DNA of 20,342 nt from Vibrio sp. UBA2441 (GTDB lineage: Bacteria; Pseudomonadota; Gammaproteobacteria; Enterobacterales; Vibrionaceae): contig DDQN01000004.1 of the NCBI GenBank assembly GCA_002342685.1, forward strand, positions 1 through 20,342, written 5' to 3'. Each line of letters begins with the position of its first letter. Within the stretch, counting starts at the first letter, position 1. Positions 14,244-20,342 of this stretch are shown here, piece after piece. Below the pieces are notes generated by a model. That model saw nothing but the letters and a program-made list of their open reading frames with translations. It was not told the DNA's origin and made no database searches. Made by a program: the position numbers and the translations under genes.

Positions 14244-14255
14244 TTATGTCTGAAT

Positions 14256-14296
14256 CTGGTTATTTTTGATTAGGTTGTTTATCGGAAAATAACCAG
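14256..14296. terminator. Candidate bidirectional terminator between pilU and ruvX
   Basis: CTGGTTATTTT (14256-14266) is the perfect reverse complement of AAAATAACCAG (14286-14296), with a 19-nt loop, and T-rich sequence follows on both strands. It lies between convergent pilU and ruvX. The loop is longer than usual for an intrinsic terminator, so confidence is moderate. Confidence 0.55.
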
Positions 14297-14329
14297 GTTT
14301 AGTTTTATTCTATTTGAGCGTATGTTTTA

Positions 14330-14752
14330 TTAATTCCACTGCTTCTCAAACCAGCTTTCCAGGATAATAACGGCTGACTGGCAGTCCACATTACCTTTGG
14401 ATAATGCTTTGTAACCACCCATTTCAAAAAGTTCTGAGCGTGCTTCTGTCGTTGATAAACGTTCATCATGCAGTTCGACAGGCAGTCCATATCGACCATG
14501 CAGGCGATTGGCAAACTTTTTAGCGCGAGGTGTAATGGCTTCTAGCGCATTCCCATACAGATCGGCAGGCAGGCCGACGACGATCAAATTGGGCTGCCAT
14601 TCTTTAATTAGTTTTTCAATATCATCCCAATTCGGAATACCGTCATTGGCTTTAAATGCCTTTAAGGGAGCTGCAGTACCTGTAACTTCTTGTCCAATGG
14701 CACTTCCTATACTTTTTGTTCCATAATCGAAGGCCATAATGGTTCGGGACAT
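14330..14752 (-). CDS. ruvX: Pre-16S rRNA nuclease / RuvC-like RNase H-fold protein YqgF
   Basis: YqgF (RuvX) proteins have an RNase H-like fold. They were first called putative Holliday junction resolvases and were later tied to 5' maturation of 16S rRNA. The 140-residue product has the first acidic strand IMAFDYGTKSIGSAIGQ (Asp9), IVVGLPADLYGN, LHDERLSTTEA (Asp-Glu around 94-97), and the C-terminal acidic site in NVDCQSAVIILESW. Length is typical (about 138). It is translated after yqgE with AAGGAACCCTT before the ATG, and the yqgE-ruvX pairing is near universal in gamma-proteobacteria. Confidence 0.94.
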   Translation of the reverse strand: MSRTIMAFDYGTKSIGSAIGQEVTGTAAPLKAFKANDGIPNWDDIEKLIKEWQPNLIVVGLPADLYGNALEAITPRAKKFANRLHGRYGLPVELHDERLSTTEARSELFEMGGYKALSKGNVDCQSAVIILESWFEKQWN

Positions 14753-14817
14753 AAGGGTTCCTTAAGTAATTGTGCTGACCGATAGTCAGTCACCGTAATA
14801 TCTCCGGTTACTGCTAT

Positions 14818-15381
14818 TTATGCGTGTCCAGAGTCGATAGAGAGTTGAGCAGGATCTACGCCCAACATTTGGATCGCTTTATTCCAGCGTTCCTGAGCGG
14901 GGGTATCAAAGATAACTCTAGGGTCGGCTTCCACCGTTAGCCATGAGTTCTCCGCTAGTTCTTTTTCCAGCTGCCCAGCCGTCCAGCCAGAATAGCCTAA
15001 TGCGACGATGTAGCTCTTAGGTTCAGCTTCAGTGCCTAAAACACTCAGGATATCCTTTGATGTTGTCACACTAATGTGATCAGTCATCTGTATGCTTGAC
15101 TGGTAGGTATCTTTTGGTTCGTGAAGAATAAATCCGCGGTCTTCTGATACCGGACCACCACTTAGTACGCGCATACTGAGGCTATCTTTGCGTATTTGCG
15201 GATGTACTGAATCAATATCCACTTTTTCCAGCATGTTTCCAACGGTAATGTCTATAGGGGCATTTACAATTAGCCCCATAGCGCCTTCTTCATTATGTTC
15301 ACAAATATATATCACTGAACGGTGAAAGAAGGGGTCTTTCATTCCGGGCATAGCAACAAGAAAGTGATTGGTTAGATTCAT
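14818..15381 (-). CDS. yqgE: UPF0301 / DUF179 family protein YqgE
   Basis: A conserved cytoplasmic protein of unknown function, nearly always next to ruvX. The 187-residue form starting at 15381 (MNLTNHFLVAMPGMKDPFF) has the E. coli length and an AGGAG site 5 bases upstream; the open frame continues to an ATG at 15402, which I reject. The family core SVIYICEHNEEGAMGLIVNAP, VLSGGPV, RGFILH and ALGYSGWTAGQLEKEL is complete. An intrinsic hairpin (15413-15436) separates it from gshB. Confidence 0.94.
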   Translation of the reverse strand: MNLTNHFLVAMPGMKDPFFHRSVIYICEHNEEGAMGLIVNAPIDITVGNMLEKVDIDSVHPQIRKDSLSMRVLSGGPVSEDRGFILHEPKDTYQSSIQMTDHISVTTSKDILSVLGTEAEPKSYIVALGYSGWTAGQLEKELAENSWLTVEADPRVIFDTPAQERWNKAIQMLGVDPAQLSIDSGHA

Positions 15382-15412
15382 GCTATCTCCTGTACTCAAC
15401 AATCTGGTTGAG

Positions 15413-15436
15413 AAAAAGAGGCAGCGTTGGCTGCCT
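15413..15436 (-). terminator. Intrinsic terminator between gshB and yqgE
   Basis: On the minus strand AGGCAGC (15436-15430) pairs with GCTGCCT (15425-15419) around CAAC, followed by CTTTTTCT. It lies between the gshB stop and the yqgE ribosome binding site, so yqgE-ruvX probably also have their own start or depend on readthrough. Confidence 0.75.
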
Positions 15437-15441
15437 TATCG

Positions 15442-16389
15442 TTATTTTTCTAATCTACGCTCAATTGCATCCATTAATTTAGCAGTAACAGAGATATCGA
15501 ACGCTGCTTCAATTTCACGAATACATGTAGGGCTGGTTACATTAATTTCAGTTAGTTTATCGCCAATGACATCTAAACCAACAAAGATCAGTCCTTTCTC
15601 TTTAAGTGTAGGTGCTACAGCCTCTGCTATCTGAATATCTGTCGCACTTAATGGTCTGGCTTCACCAGTACCACCTGCAGCCAGATTACCACGTGTTTCT
15701 CCTTTAGCTGGAATTCGCGCCAGGCAATAAGGCATTGGTTCGCCATCGACGACTAGAATACGTTTGTCACCATTACTGATATCGGGAACAAAAGTTTGTG
15801 CCATTGCGTAGTTTTGCCCGTGATTGGTTAGGGTCTCAATGATGACTGATACGTTAGGATCGCCTTGTTTTACTCTGAAAATAGATGCGCCACCCATGCC
15901 ATCAAGTGGTTTTAGGATGACATCCCCGTGCTCTTCTCTAAAGGCTTTAATTTTCTCAGCTTTGCGTGTAACGATAGTGGTTGGTGTTAATTCAGGGAAC
16001 CAGGCGGTGAATAGCTTTTCGTTACAGTCACGTAAACTCTGAGGCTTGTTTACGATTAATGTTCCTTTTTCTTCCGCTCTTTCCAGAATATAAGTGGCGT
16101 AAATATATTCAGTATCAAAAGGAGGGTCTTTACGCATTAATACTGCGTCTAGATCAGAAAGTGCGATAGTTTGCTGAGAATGAAATTCATACCAACCGTT
16201 AGGATCTTCTTTTAGCGACACGATTTTGGTGTCGGCGACAGCTTCGCCTTGATCGAGATGAAGATCGTCCATTTCCATATAGTGAATTTCATAGCCGCGT
16301 TTTTGAGCCTCAAGCATCATGGCAAAGCTAGAGTCTTTTTTAATGTTAATGGATGAAATGGGATCCATTACGATGCCAAGTTTGATCAT
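15442..16389 (-). CDS. gshB: Glutathione synthetase
   Basis: An ATP-grasp enzyme joining gamma-glutamylcysteine and glycine to form glutathione in the cytoplasm. The 315-residue product has the N-terminal domain IVMDPISSINIKKDSSFAM, the substrate-region motif RKDPPFD (86-92), the glycine-rich loop KPLDGMGGASIF (160-171), the flexible loop ARIPAKGETRGNLAAGG (224-240), and the metal-binding GLDVIGD/TEINVTSPT (271-288). The length is that of the E. coli enzyme. AGGAG lies 7 bases before the ATG, and the gene starts 12 bases after the rsmE stop, so it is co-transcribed with rsmE. Confidence 0.97.
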   Translation of the reverse strand: MIKLGIVMDPISSINIKKDSSFAMMLEAQKRGYEIHYMEMDDLHLDQGEAVADTKIVSLKEDPNGWYEFHSQQTIALSDLDAVLMRKDPPFDTEYIYATYILERAEEKGTLIVNKPQSLRDCNEKLFTAWFPELTPTTIVTRKAEKIKAFREEHGDVILKPLDGMGGASIFRVKQGDPNVSVIIETLTNHGQNYAMAQTFVPDISNGDKRILVVDGEPMPYCLARIPAKGETRGNLAAGGTGEARPLSATDIQIAEAVAPTLKEKGLIFVGLDVIGDKLTEINVTSPTCIREIEAAFDISVTAKLMDAIERRLEK

Positions 16390-16401
16390 TTTTTTCTCCT
16401 G

Positions 16402-17133
16402 TTAGCCAAGATCGCCAAAGCGAACTTGTAATGCAGTAATAGCCGTTAGTGCCGCGGTTTCGGTTCTTAACACTCTCGGTCCAAGCAAAGTCTCTTCAAA
16501 TTGATATTCTTCAGTCATCGTAATTTCATCTGCTGAGAGTCCGCCTTCAGGCCCAATTAATAAGCGAACTTTTTCAATAGGCTGGGGAAGTGTGTTGATG
16601 GAATATTTTGCTCTGGGGTGTAGGTTTAACTTTAACGCATCATCTTGTTCGGCGCACCAGTCTTCCAGTTTCATTATAGGGCGAATGACAGGTAGTTGGT
16701 TTCGGCCACACTGCTCGCATGCAGCGATAATAATTTTCTGCCATTGGAGTAATTTCTTTTCAAAGCGTTTGGGATCTAATTTGACGCCGCAACGTTCAGA
16801 AATCAGTGGAGTAATGACATTTACCCCCAGCTCTACCGATTTTTGAATGGTAAATTCCATTTTGTCACCACGAGAGATGACTTGACCAAGGTGGATATCT
16901 AATGGAGATTCACTGCTGCGTTCAGTTCGATCAGTGATATTTACCAGTACTGATTTTTTACTGACTTCAGTAATCACTGCCGAAAATTCTGCATTGCTTC
17001 CATCAAACAGCAAGACTTCTTGTCCCGGTTTCATCCGTAATACCCGGCCAACGTGTGCACTAGCGTCTTCACTAAGTGTTAAAACACCCAATTGGTGAAT
17101 GATTTCTGGATGATAAATTCGTGGTACTCGCAT
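16402..17133 (-). CDS. rsmE: 16S rRNA (uracil1498-N3)-methyltransferase
   Basis: Methylates N3 of U1498 in helix 44 of the 30S decoding site using SAM. The 243-residue product begins with the PUA-like RNA-binding domain (MRVPRIYHPE ... VLRMKPGQEVLLFDG) and ends with the SPOUT trefoil-knot methyltransferase domain: LLIGPEGGLSADEI (191-204) and LGPRVLRTETAALTAI (217-232). Length is normal. It precedes gshB by 12 bases. The gene normally found upstream in relatives, endA/dns, is absent here; only about 100 bp separate rsmE from sprT. Confidence 0.96.
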   Translation of the reverse strand: MRVPRIYHPEIIHQLGVLTLSEDASAHVGRVLRMKPGQEVLLFDGSNAEFSAVITEVSKKSVLVNITDRTERSSESPLDIHLGQVISRGDKMEFTIQKSVELGVNVITPLISERCGVKLDPKRFEKKLLQWQKIIIAACEQCGRNQLPVIRPIMKLEDWCAEQDDALKLNLHPRAKYSINTLPQPIEKVRLLIGPEGGLSADEITMTEEYQFEETLLGPRVLRTETAALTAITALQVRFGDLG

Positions 17134-17235
17134 TGCTGGTGGTTCCTGCCTAAGGCGTTAAATACTCACCATAACATGGATGCAATAGACAAAAAAAACA
17201 AGGGTGACACGGGTGCTAAATGCAGTGAGTGTGTA

Positions 17236-17736
17236 TTAATTTATGGGGATGCCAGTGTAATTGAGTTCTTGTTTACAATTTCGACAACTGTATCTGGCGG
17301 TGCCTCTCTGAACTTTATTGTGCCGTCTGATAGATAGTGAGTGAGAATGACACTGGCAACGATACTCAAAAGTACGTCCTTGGACTGATTGTATGTTGAA
17401 AGAGTGAGTTGTTTTTGCTGATATAGAAAATACCGTTTCCATGACTAATTTCCACTCTGGACCATGTGGCTTGACTCTGCCGAATAGCTTGTAGGCTAAA
17501 AGGTGAGCAAGTTCGTGAGGAACGACTTCTTCTATAAAAGCGTGTTTGTTCTCTTTAAACAAAATTGGATTTAGACGAATTTCCCAGTTTTGTAAGTAGG
17601 CTTTTCCAGCGGCTTTCCCTGTTAATTTAAAGCTGAGAGAGGGCATAGAGAAGCGCTGGTTGAAATAGTGGTTAGCGATGGAAATATAATGATGCAGTGC
17701 TTTTTTTGTTAAATATTCAAGCTCTATCTCTGTCAC
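17236..17736 (-). CDS. sprT: SprT family zinc metalloprotease-like protein
   Basis: SprT resembles the eukaryotic DNA-protein-crosslink protease Spartan; in bacteria its substrate is unsettled. The 166-residue form begins at a GTG (17736; V-T-E-I-E-L-E-Y) preceded by GGAG about 8 bases upstream. It has the metal site HELAH (74-78) inside EEVVPHELAHLLAYKLFG, GRVKPHGPEW, and a C-terminal zinc-ribbon-like part with paired cysteines (YRCQC and YSCRNC). The frame is open to another GTG at 17754, but that start lies inside a hairpin that probably terminates the upstream gene. Convergence with family length (about 165) supports the shorter form. Confidence 0.92.
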   Translation of the reverse strand: MTEIELEYLTKKALHHYISIANHYFNQRFSMPSLSFKLTGKAAGKAYLQNWEIRLNPILFKENKHAFIEEVVPHELAHLLAYKLFGRVKPHGPEWKLVMETVFSISAKTTHSFNIQSVQGRTFEYRCQCHSHSLSIRRHNKVQRGTARYSCRNCKQELNYTGIPIN

Positions 17737-17748
17737 TAAAAACTCCAA

Positions 17749-17776
17749 AATCACCTCGGTTAATTCCGAGGTGATT
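17749..17776 (-). terminator. Hairpin between the DUF2189 gene and sprT
   Basis: AATCACCTCGG (17776-17766 on the minus strand) pairs perfectly with CCGAGGTGATT (17759-17749), loop AATTAA, followed by TTGGAG rather than a long T run. It sits 33 bases after the DUF2189 gene stop and ends 13 bases before the preferred sprT start, so it is either a weak terminator or a structured leader. The sprT ribosome binding site lies right after it. Confidence 0.65.
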
Positions 17777-17808
17777 ATACCTATATGCAGAGAATATATA
17801 GAACTTAG

Positions 17809-18609
17809 TTATAGATCTTTTTTGGCAATGGTTTCACGGTAAGCGTGCCATGTACCGTAACCAAGTATAGGAATGATAATTATCATACCCACACCATAAG
17901 TCATAAACCCTATGAAGGTACCAATGCAAATGATGGCAGCCCACAGAACCATGGCTACAAGGTTTTCTTTTACGGCATGGAAACTGGTGAAGACAGCAGT
18001 CATCATGTCGACGCGTCGCTCCATCATTAAAGGAATCGAGAATGCTGAGACGCTAAATATCCCTGCCGCGAATATTAGACCAACCACGGCATTAATCATC
18101 AGGAATGGAACAAAATCCGCGAAAGGTGCATTTTCGACTTGTGGGTAAAGTACGTGAAGTAACGCGGCGATACGCATCCAGAAGATCATGGCTACTGTCA
18201 GAAATACAGCAAACGCCCACTGTGAGGTGGAGTTCCTTTTTATGGCTTTCATCGAACGAAACAGACTGGCATGATGGCCTTTCTCGCGCTGCCAGCTTGC
18301 ATCATAGAGGCCCAATGCCAATATTGGTCCCAACAGCATAAAAACAACCAAGCTGGGCAATACTATCAAGTGTGTCCCTTGCCACTGGGTTATTTGAACA
18401 ACAGCAATCGCTGCCATCATAAAACAGAAACCATAGAACATCGTAATGGAAGGAAGTTGGAAAACATCTTTCACGCCCAAACTTACCCAACGAAACGGCG
18501 CCATTTTATCGAGCTTGTGGCAAGGAATGGTTCGAGCATAATCGTTATGTTGATTATGATGCTTATTGTGCTTTCCATGTAACTTATCTGGTGTGGTGGT
18601 ATTGGGCAT
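17809..18609 (-). CDS. DUF2189 family predicted integral membrane protein
   Basis: A 266-residue protein recognised as DUF2189 (COG5473) from VSLGVKDVFQLPSITMFYG near the N-terminus, SIPLMMERRVDMMTAVFTS in the middle and PILGYGTWHAYRE at the C-terminus. About six membrane segments are visible (roughly 53-73, 80-102, 130-150, 166-194, 216-236, 237-250). The first 25 residues are unusually rich in His, Asn and Lys (HGKHNKHHNQHND), which could bind metal but may be unstructured. Function is unknown; members occur in many proteobacteria. GGAGG lies 4 bases before the ATG. It lies alone between sprT and metK with over 200 bp upstream. I do not recall this gene at this locus in V. cholerae, so it may be a local insertion. 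Confidence 0.85.
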   Translation of the reverse strand: MPNTTTPDKLHGKHNKHHNQHNDYARTIPCHKLDKMAPFRWVSLGVKDVFQLPSITMFYGFCFMMAAIAVVQITQWQGTHLIVLPSLVVFMLLGPILALGLYDASWQREKGHHASLFRSMKAIKRNSTSQWAFAVFLTVAMIFWMRIAALLHVLYPQVENAPFADFVPFLMINAVVGLIFAAGIFSVSAFSIPLMMERRVDMMTAVFTSFHAVKENLVAMVLWAAIICIGTFIGFMTYGVGMIIIIPILGYGTWHAYRETIAKKDL

Positions 18610-18776
18610 GCGGCCTCCAGAGAGATTAACGATCTAGATTTAAACTCGTACTTATTTCGAAGATTGATAAACAATCTCATACTGAGTCTTATTTACATCT
18701 ATAGATAAGTTTAGGCCAAATTTTGGGAGTGAAAAGTTAAGTTTTTAACTTAATGAAAGCTAAGAGAAAAGTCTGT

Positions 18777-18808
18777 GGATAAAAACAAGCCCTCATGGTG
18801 AGGGCTTG
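18777..18808 (-). terminator. Intrinsic terminator of metK
   Basis: On the minus strand CAAGCCCTCA (18808-18799) pairs perfectly with TGAGGGCTTG (18795-18786) around CCA, followed by TTTTTATCC. It lies 11 bases after the metK stop codon and separates metK from the DUF2189 gene. Confidence 0.9.
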
Positions 18809-18818
18809 AAATAGAAAA

Positions 18819-19970
18819 TTATAATCCTGCAAAATCGCGCAGTAGGGCCGCTTTGTCTGTGGCTTCCCAAGGGAACTCTTCGCGACCAAAGTGACCGTAT
18901 GCTGCGGTCTTCTTATAGATAGGCTGAAGAAGGTTTAGCATCTCTTGAAGACCGTATGGACGTAAGTCAAAGAACTGACGTACAGCTTCAATGATGATGT
19001 CGTGAGATACTTTTTCTGTACCAAAAGTTTCAACCATAATCGATGTTGGATCGGCTACACCGATAGCATACGAAAGCTGAATTTCACAGCGATCTGCTAG
19101 TCCAGCAGCAACAAGGTTTTTTGCTACGTAACGAGCAGCGTATGCAGCACTACGGTCAACTTTTGATGGATCTTTACCGGAGAAGGCACCGCCACCGTGT
19201 CGAGCTGCACCACCGTAAGTATCTACGATAATTTTACGACCAGTCAAACCACAGTCACCCATTGGGCCACCAATAACAAAACGACCTGTTGGGTTAATAA
19301 AGAAATTAGTCTCTTTATTTAGCCATTCGGCCGGAAGTACAGGCTTAATGATCTCTTCCATAACCGCTTCACGAAGATCTGGCGTAGAGATCGAGTCACA
19401 GTGCTGAGTAGAAAGAACGACGGCATCAATACCAACAATTTTTCCTTGTTCGTATTGGAAAGTGACCTGAGACTTGGCATCAGGACGTAGCCAAGGTAAC
19501 GAACCATTTTTGCGTACTTCAGCTTGTTTCTGAACTAACAAATGAGAATATGTAATAGGTGCAGGCATTAAAACGTCTGTTTCGTTGGTGGCATAACCAA
19601 ACATAATACCTTGGTCACCAGCGCCTTGTTCTTTTGGATCGGCTTTATCGACACCTTGATTAATGTCTGGTGATTGTTTACCGATGGTATTCAACACTGC
19701 ACAAGAGTTGGCATCAAAACCCATATCGGAGTGAACGTAACCAATTTCACGGACGGTTTCGCGTGTTAATTCTTCAATGTCCACCCATGCAGAGGTAGTA
19801 ACTTCACCACCTACCATTACCATGCCTGTTTTAACGTAGGTTTCACATGCAACTCGCGCTTTAGGATCTTGTTCTAAGATCGCGTCAAGAACTGCATCTG
19901 AGATTTGGTCTGCAATTTTATCTGGATGACCTTCTGAAACTGACTCAGAAGTAAACAGGTGCTTAGCCAT
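18819..19970 (-). CDS. metK: S-adenosylmethionine synthase
   Basis: Makes SAM from methionine and ATP, with hydrolysis of the tripolyphosphate intermediate. The product supplies the methyl donor for the trmB and rsmE enzymes in this window and the radical-SAM cofactor for HemW. The 383-residue product has SEGHPDKIADQISDA (12-26, with the catalytic His15 and Asp17 region), GDQGIMFGYA (about 118-127), the signature GGGAFSGKDPSKVDRSAAY (about 259-277) and the C-terminal FGREEFPWE. Length matches E. coli MetK (384). It is monocistronic: own terminator downstream, and own promoter with a MetJ-type operator at 20057-20088. GGAGC lies 9-14 bases before the ATG. Confidence 0.98.
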   Translation of the reverse strand: MAKHLFTSESVSEGHPDKIADQISDAVLDAILEQDPKARVACETYVKTGMVMVGGEVTTSAWVDIEELTRETVREIGYVHSDMGFDANSCAVLNTIGKQSPDINQGVDKADPKEQGAGDQGIMFGYATNETDVLMPAPITYSHLLVQKQAEVRKNGSLPWLRPDAKSQVTFQYEQGKIVGIDAVVLSTQHCDSISTPDLREAVMEEIIKPVLPAEWLNKETNFFINPTGRFVIGGPMGDCGLTGRKIIVDTYGGAARHGGGAFSGKDPSKVDRSAAYAARYVAKNLVAAGLADRCEIQLSYAIGVADPTSIMVETFGTEKVSHDIIIEAVRQFFDLRPYGLQEMLNLLQPIYKKTAAYGHFGREEFPWEATDKAALLRDFAGL

Positions 19971-19999
19971 AAGTAGATAGCTCCGAATTTATCGATTAA

Positions 20000-20022
20000 A
20001 AAAGATGCATTAAGCATCTTTT
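20000..20022 (-). promoter_or_regulatory. Terminator-like hairpin in the metK leader
   Basis: On the minus strand AAAAGATGC (20022-20014) pairs with GCATCTTTT (20008-20000) around TTAAT, followed by further T (TTAATC), 30 bases upstream of the metK ATG and downstream of the predicted promoter. It looks like a short intrinsic terminator and could attenuate metK. It is too small and lacks the conserved cores of any SAM riboswitch I know. Confidence 0.6.
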
Positions 20023-20056
20023 AGGGTAACTTTTTGTTTAGAAACAACATTGAATT

Positions 20057-20088
20057 AGGTGTTTCTACTTCTAGACGTCTATTCTAGT
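20057..20088. promoter_or_regulatory. MetJ operator (met boxes) upstream of metK
   Basis: The 8-bp met box AGACGTCT occurs perfectly at 20073-20080. In the same 8-bp phase, the preceding units AGGTGTTT (20057-20064) and CTACTTCT (20065-20072) each match 5 of 8 positions, and the following ATTCTAGT (20081-20088) matches 3 of 8. Tandem boxes with one perfect copy are the known arrangement for MetJ, the SAM-binding repressor of methionine genes. The operator overlaps the predicted -10 box of the metK promoter, so SAM-bound MetJ would block metK transcription. Confidence 0.8.
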
Positions 20089-20108
20089 TTTTAAGGTCGG
20101 AAATACAA
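20081..20108 (-). promoter_or_regulatory. Predicted metK promoter
   Basis: Minus strand: TTGTAT (20108-20103), a 16-bp spacer and TAGAAT (20086-20081; 5 of 6 to TATAAT). It starts a transcript about 70-75 bases upstream of the ribosome binding site, through the met boxes and the leader hairpin. The -35 is weak; the overlap with the operator is the main support. Confidence 0.55.
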
Positions 20109-20310
20109 GTTATTTTTTGAGATATATCATAAATAACCTGTATTCATATCGATACAGAAAGCCTAGCTTAACCTAGATATAATTGCTTATTTGAGCAAAT
20201 TGGTCGTTGAAATCGATTGCAGTCCTATTTTTGCTTTGAGAGAATAACGCCGCTGAATATTTATCAGCCGAACCCCTATTTTGAAATCGCTTATGCACTC
20301 AGGAGCAGAC

Positions 20311-20342
20311 ATGTCGTCTCAAAAACAATTAGCTAATGCAAT
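20311..20342 (+). CDS. tkt: Transketolase, N-terminal start only (cut by window edge)
   Basis: ATG at 20311 follows AGGAG (20301-20305) with a 5-base spacer and opens MSSQKQLANA, matching the usual start of Vibrionaceae transketolases (MSSRKxLANA). Position upstream of and divergent from metK is the expected place for tkt in this group. Only ten codons are visible, so the assignment rests on that short match plus context. Confidence 0.8.
   Translation, partial: MSSQKQLANA

Noticed and set aside
17737..17754. Longer sprT from the GTG at 17754
   Set aside because: That start lies within the hairpin at 17749-17776 and adds six residues not seen in the family; the GTG at 17736 follows a GGAG site.
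18271..18582. 103-codon plus-strand ORF opposite the DUF2189 gene
   Set aside because: It is antisense to a clear membrane protein gene, has no family features and no ribosome binding site.
20000..20056. SAM riboswitch in the metK leader
   Set aside because: The leader has only one short hairpin and none of the conserved cores of known SAM riboswitch classes; a MetJ operator accounts for SAM control.

Overview
The window is a conserved chromosomal backbone segment from a gamma-proteobacterium, almost certainly a member of the Vibrionaceae. The gene order (mltC-yggX-mutY / trmB-glsB / hemW-rdgB-yggU-yggT-proC-yggS / pilT-pilU / ruvX-yqgE-gshB-rsmE-sprT-metK / tkt) is the order I recall for the large chromosome of Vibrio cholerae. 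Dense arrays of near-identical tRNA genes, moderate AT-richness and a MetJ-type operator fit the same group. I cannot name the species.

Layout. (1) 1-606: the end of a tRNA-Asp, then a tRNA-Asp-like gene carrying a net 13-nt insertion in its D-arm region, then progressively more decayed copies, each preceded or followed by a strong intrinsic terminator. (2) About 606-1050: an inactivated IS630-family transposase on the minus strand, followed by about 690 bases with no recognisable gene. (3) 1736-3127: two minus-strand tRNA operons, Phe-Thr-Asn-Thr-Asn and Phe-Thr-Phe-Asn in transcription order, with nearly identical promoters and terminators. They look like a segmental duplication. (4) 3220-20342: housekeeping genes for cell-wall turnover, DNA and nucleotide repair, tRNA/rRNA modification, heme and PLP handling, proline and glutathione synthesis, type IV pilus retraction and SAM synthesis, ending at the start of a transketolase gene.

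How the genes relate. mutY-yggX run together, with mltC behind an intrinsic hairpin. trmB-glsB is a short plus-strand unit diverging from mutY. yggS-proC-yggT-yggU form a tight minus-strand unit, with rdgB-hemW following after a terminator-like hairpin. pilT-pilU encode the paired retraction ATPases of the type IV pilus and diverge from yggS across only 24 bp. rsmE-gshB, then yqgE-ruvX, are separated by another intrinsic hairpin. metK has its own promoter with an overlapping MetJ operator and an unexpected terminator-like hairpin in its leader.

Unusual points: the aberrant tRNA-Asp family; a tRNA-Phe gene whose acceptor stem carries two compensatory base-pair changes; a 14-unit heptamer array at the 3' end of hemW whose G-rich strand has a G-quadruplex pattern and encodes the HemW C-terminus; the absence of the endA/dns nuclease gene from its usual place between rsmE and sprT; and a DUF2189 membrane protein gene between sprT and metK. 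I did not find a clear new multi-gene system. The best candidates for something undescribed are the tRNA-Asp-like repeat locus and the heptamer array.
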